Source: Bacteroides timonensis (GTDB lineage: Bacteria > Bacteroidota > Bacteroidia > Bacteroidales > Bacteroidaceae). Taken from it: a stretch of 55,653 nucleotides of DNA. Positions 52,983 to 55,653 of the stretch are shown piece after piece. The DNA is taken from contig NZ_CBVI010000052.1 in the NCBI RefSeq assembly GCF_000513195.1, positions 1-55,653 on the forward strand, read 5' to 3'. The notes beneath the pieces are model-generated. The model ran no database searches. It was not told the DNA's origin and worked only from the letters and a program-made list of their open reading frames with translations. Position 1 is the stretch's first letter. Each line of letters starts with the position of its first letter. The position numbers and the translations under genes were made by a program.

Positions 52983-54539
52983 TCAATAAGATTCAACTAT
53001 CCACTTCTCGATATTCCGGGTTTTCGGGCTGAAGTTTATTCCTATCTTAAGGAGTTTCCGCCCGTCGCTTGCAAAAGGAAGTGCATATTGCTTGTCGTTG
53101 ATTTGCTGCAAAGCCTCTTCGGCAGTGCCATCCAGTTTGAACTCCATTATATAAATGAATTTGTCCGTCTGCAACACGAGGTCTACGCGGCCATTGTTCG
53201 TTTTATACTCCACTTGGGTATAGAAGCCTACCAACTTGAAGACGATGAAGAGCACATTCTCGTAGTGCAGTTCCTGCTCGCGGATTACTTCGTAAGTGGT
53301 ATCGGCAAAGAAACTCTGCAAGCGACGGAAGAAGGAGTCGTAATCGCCCGAGCGTATTTCACGGACAAAATTCTGAACCTCAAACGGGGTTTCCACTTTG
53401 CTGACATTGGTATAGAAAGGCACAAGGAAACGGATGAAACCTTCTTCTACTTCTTTGTTGGGAAAACCTAAATGATACACGCCGAATTCTTCATCATACC
53501 CCTTAATGGTAAGATATCCGCTCTGATAAATCACCGGAATGGGATTCGTGGATTCAGAATCTACGCTGTTCAGCACCTGGATGTCAGTTTCTTCGTGCGC
53601 CATCCGTTCCAGGTCATAGTGGTGTTTTTTCAATAACTTCACCAGGTAAGTGGGAGTACCGGTTTCAAACCAGTAACTGTTGAACTCTTTGCGTTTGAAG
53701 GCGTTGAGTAGGCTGAACGGGTTATAAATACCAATAGAATTGTGCGTGAAATGGTAACCGTCATAGTTCTCCTTGAGTTCAGCACAGATTTTATCGTATG
53801 TCACTCCCCGGGCAGCGGCAAATTCGTGCAGTTCGGCTTCCAGGTTCTCGTGAATCTCCCGTTCGCTGATTCCGCAGATTTCAATGTATTCGTTCCACAT
53901 GGAAATATCATCCAGATTATTCAGGTCGCTGAATACGCTGACTTTGCCGAACTTAGTTACACCTGTCAGTAGAGCGAATTTGATATAACCGTCCTTCGTC
54001 TTGAGTGCTCCATAGAAAGGCTTCAGGGTATTGCGGAATTGCTTTTGCAGTTCCTCGTTTCCAATGGCTTGCAGCATGGGTTTGTCGTACTCGTCCACGA
54101 GGATAACTACACGTTGTCCCGTCTGCTCACAGGCTCGCTGAATGATGCCGGCAAAACGCAGGGAGAAAGAAGTTTCAGTCGGGCGGGTGCCATACAGACT
54201 TTCCCAATATGCCAGATTGTCATTTAGGATTTTCTCCAGGCTTTCCAAAGTGTCATACTTCTCTATATTGAGGTCCAGGTGCAATATGGGGTGCGTTATC
54301 CAATCCTTTTCCAGCTTTTCCACGGCCAGTCCGTTGAACAGTTCCTTCTTTCCTTGGAAGTAGGCTTCCAATGTGGAGATGAGTAGGCTCTTGCCAAAAC
54401 GGCGCGGACGACTCAAAAAATAATAGCTGCCGGTCTTTACCATTTTGTACATCAAGGCTGTCTTATCAACATAGAAATAACCGTCTTGACGAATCTTCTC
54501 GAAATTCTGAATGCCGATGGGAAAAATCTTATCGCTCAT
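52983..54539 (-). CDS. AAA-ATPase-like protein with C-terminal PD-(D/E)XK nuclease domain
   Basis: This is a 518-residue protein combining the AAA-ATPase_like and PDDEXK_9 domains common in Bacteroides. The N-terminus FPIGIQNFEKIRQDGYFYVD is diagnostic. The Walker A region is the family-type SRPRRFGKS (43-51), and Walker B is VVILVDEYDKPML. The C-terminal nuclease core is Asp453 ... Glu466-Phe-Lys468 (RVDLVLQ, then MEFKLDG), so both sites look intact. Proteins of this class are widespread but poorly characterised and have been suggested to act in defence or mobile elements. It lies 12 nt after the HEPN gene on the same strand. Confidence 0.93.
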   Translation of the reverse strand: MSDKIFPIGIQNFEKIRQDGYFYVDKTALMYKMVKTGSYYFLSRPRRFGKSLLISTLEAYFQGKKELFNGLAVEKLEKDWITHPILHLDLNIEKYDTLESLEKILNDNLAYWESLYGTRPTETSFSLRFAGIIQRACEQTGQRVVILVDEYDKPMLQAIGNEELQKQFRNTLKPFYGALKTKDGYIKFALLTGVTKFGKVSVFSDLNNLDDISMWNEYIEICGISEREIHENLEAELHEFAAARGVTYDKICAELKENYDGYHFTHNSIGIYNPFSLLNAFKRKEFNSYWFETGTPTYLVKLLKKHHYDLERMAHEETDIQVLNSVDSESTNPIPVIYQSGYLTIKGYDEEFGVYHLGFPNKEVEEGFIRFLVPFYTNVSKVETPFEVQNFVREIRSGDYDSFFRRLQSFFADTTYEVIREQELHYENVLFIVFKLVGFYTQVEYKTNNGRVDLVLQTDKFIYIMEFKLDGTAEEALQQINDKQYALPFASDGRKLLKIGINFSPKTRNIEKWIVESY

Positions 54540-54551
54540 ATTCTTCTACTT

Positions 54552-54950
54552 TTATACATCAATCAATTTCTTCAGCTCCTTTAAATATTCGTCTACGGAA
54601 GCCGCTAAAGGCAAGATATCTTCTTGACCAATGCTTATCCAGTCATCGTAATCGCCAGACTGGCGCAACTCATACACTTTACTGTACAAACGCCCCATTT
54701 CTCGTGAAACAATACCTGTACTAATAAAATATTGTCCAAACAGGCGGATAACTCCCGAATGAGTAGAAGCGCTATATCCATGCTTTATTAGCAATGCAGT
54801 AGTCATGTAATAGCAGGCATAATACATACGGTTGGCGGCTGCATACCAAAAATTGTTGCTGATAATACCTTTCGTCTCTTCCCAAGTTTCAAGAGCTCGG
54901 TTCATACGGTTCGTCATCAGCGCCTTTTTTTCTTCTTCACTCAGTTTCAT
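54552..54950 (-). CDS. HEPN-domain protein (UPF0332-like)
   Basis: This is a small cytoplasmic helical protein of 132 residues. The HEPN family motifs NRMYYACYYMTTALLIKHGY, SGVIRLFGQYFI and YSKVYELRQSGDYDDW are present. HEPN toxins of the HepT class cut RNA through an R-X4-6-H motif, which I cannot find here, so the protein may be non-catalytic or use a different site. It overlaps the upstream MNT gene by 4 nt (ATGA, 54947-54950) and is followed by the ATPase gene, so the three form one operon. Family is clear; toxin activity is unproven. Confidence 0.9.
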   Translation of the reverse strand: MKLSEEEKKALMTNRMNRALETWEETKGIISNNFWYAAANRMYYACYYMTTALLIKHGYSASTHSGVIRLFGQYFISTGIVSREMGRLYSKVYELRQSGDYDDWISIGQEDILPLAASVDEYLKELKKLIDV

Positions 54951-55264
54951 AATTCAACTCCTTCCTCTTCTACATTTTTAAAAAATGGCGTACCTTTTCG
55001 TTTCATCCATTCGGATAGTGTATAAAGCTTCATACTGAAATACTCTCCAAAATTCCAGCCCAACTCCACGAAAGGGTAAGCATAAGTGTCGAAATCAGAA
55101 GGAGTTATCTTGTCCTTGTCCAGAAGTAACAACATATCCCAGTCGGAGTCGGCAGTAGCATCGCGGCGCGCCTGCGAACCGAAAAGAATCAGTTTGCCTG
55201 AGGGTAATACTGTTTCTTTCAATTCCTTGATTTTATCTATAATCTTTTCTGTAGTATGGGCCAT
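54947..55264 (-). CDS. MNT-domain nucleotidyltransferase
   Basis: This is a minimal nucleotidyltransferase of 105 residues. The G-S-x10-D-x-D motif is LFGSQARRDATADSDWDML (Gly29, Ser30, Asp41, Asp43). In the usual family, a third Asp follows in a later strand (as in VDLVT), but the matching position here reads FSMKLYT, so one metal ligand seems missing. In MNT-HEPN systems, the MNT partner inactivates the HEPN toxin by AMP transfer. It is the first gene of a likely three-gene operon, with a promoter box 29 nt upstream. Confidence 0.9.
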   Translation of the reverse strand: MAHTTEKIIDKIKELKETVLPSGKLILFGSQARRDATADSDWDMLLLLDKDKITPSDFDTYAYPFVELGWNFGEYFSMKLYTLSEWMKRKGTPFFKNVEEEGVEL

Positions 55265-55292
55265 AATCTTATTGTTTTTGATGAAGGCTTTA

Positions 55293-55300
55293 CAAAGATA
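55293..55300 (-). promoter_or_regulatory. -7 box of the MNT-HEPN-ATPase operon
   Basis: On the - strand it reads TATCTTTG, 29 nt before the MNT start codon. No clear -33 element was seen. Confidence 0.45.
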
Positions 55301-55441
55301 ATCATAATTTCCGTTCTTGGCATTCCGAAAGACAGGTTTTTACGTTTTCATCAAGAGTGCTTTCTAGTTTAAACTAATTCAAATCCAGCACGGTTATGAG
55401 TTTTGTGATAAACAAGATAGTGCTGCTTATAATTTGCCCGT

Positions 55442-55536
55442 TTTACCTAAACATACTTTGGCTAATCTTTGACTTTACTGAAACGTACTTCGGCTAATTT
55501 GTAGTTTTACCTAAATACGATTCAGTAAATTCATAG
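55442..55536. repeat. Tandem array of three 31- to 32-bp degenerate units
   Basis: The units are at 55442-55473, 55474-55504 and 55506-55536. The pattern is TTTAC(C/T)-AAA-TAC-TT-GGCTAAT---TAG, conserved in the first two and weaker in the third. It is upstream of the MNT promoter. The rest of the 389 nt from 55265 to the window end has no gene I can support. Confidence 0.75.
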
Positions 55537-55551
55537 ATTTTGCTTTATAAA

Positions 55552-55566
55552 AATCATTCCAACATG
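55552..55566. repeat. Second copy of the 15-bp AATCATTCCAACATG sequence
   Basis: It is a direct copy of 52895-52909, and the identity continues weakly downstream (TCAAAGAACAAA here, CTAAAGAACGAA there). The two copies lie at the two ends of the MNT-HEPN-ATPase operon, about 2.66 kb apart. Confidence 0.7.
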
Positions 55567-55653
55567 TCAAAGAACAAATGTGCTGTTACCAGCTATGTAT
55601 ATCTAAGCGAATATTCCTCGCTCAAGCGGATTGCAAATCCTTATACTCATTGA

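Overview
The window looks like a stretch of a Bacteroides chromosome (order Bacteroidales). The evidence is a SusC/SusD pair beside many secreted glycoside hydrolases, numerous lipoprotein signal peptides, -7 promoter boxes of the TAnnTTTG type, weak Shine-Dalgarno sequences, fimbrillin-like lipoproteins and an RteC homologue. No rRNA, tRNA, CRISPR array or intact insertion sequence was seen.

1-29,400: a large polysaccharide utilization locus on the + strand. It starts with the very end of a SusC-type TonB-dependent receptor. SusD and a DUF3823 lipoprotein follow, then a GH2 with an N-terminal LamG-like domain, a GH3 carrying a PA14 domain, a second GH2 with PA14, and a two-domain pectate-lyase-3-type beta-helix protein. 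A break at about 16.06-18.36 kb holds a perfect 30-bp inverted repeat, a 22-bp tandem array, an Rpn-family nuclease gene and a decayed HU-like gene. The locus then resumes as a tight operon: GH71/99-like, sialate-type O-acetylesterase, heparinase II/III-type lyase with an Asp-rich calcium-binding-like N-terminus, GH92 and GH3. The set suggests a branched, acetylated glycan containing uronic acid. The substrate cannot be named from sequence, and no regulator of the locus is in the window.

29,400-36,230: a Vat/CatB-like acetyltransferase behind a structured leader with a 7-codon ORF, a DUF1062 zinc protein, an RteC homologue, an LA_2272-type surface repeat protein, an EamA/DMT transporter and a LytTR response regulator/histidine kinase pair. 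The promoter regions of the LA_2272 and EamA genes are copies of one another and share direct repeats that resemble LytTR operators. 36,441-42,086: an RND efflux operon (adaptor, pump, outer-membrane factor) divergent from the two-component system, with a similar operator-like repeat between them.

42,100-47,190: a frameshifted DJ-1/PfpI pseudogene, an HU-domain protein whose leader contains a tandem array inside a 17-bp inverted repeat, a SAM methyltransferase/RsgA operon behind an attenuator-like leader with two tiny ORFs, and a MATE exporter.

47,500-55,653 (all on the - strand): two large fimbrillin-like lipoproteins with Ig/BACON-like repeats, an HU-like protein with a glycine-rich tail, and a MNT - HEPN - AAA/PD-(D/E)XK gene trio. 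A 15-bp sequence recurs at both ends of the trio.

Structure not explained by the genes: five intergenic tandem arrays (units of 21-23 bp, one of 31-32 bp) that are unrelated in sequence but similar in build, two antibiotic-resistance-style leaders, and a putative LytTR regulon.
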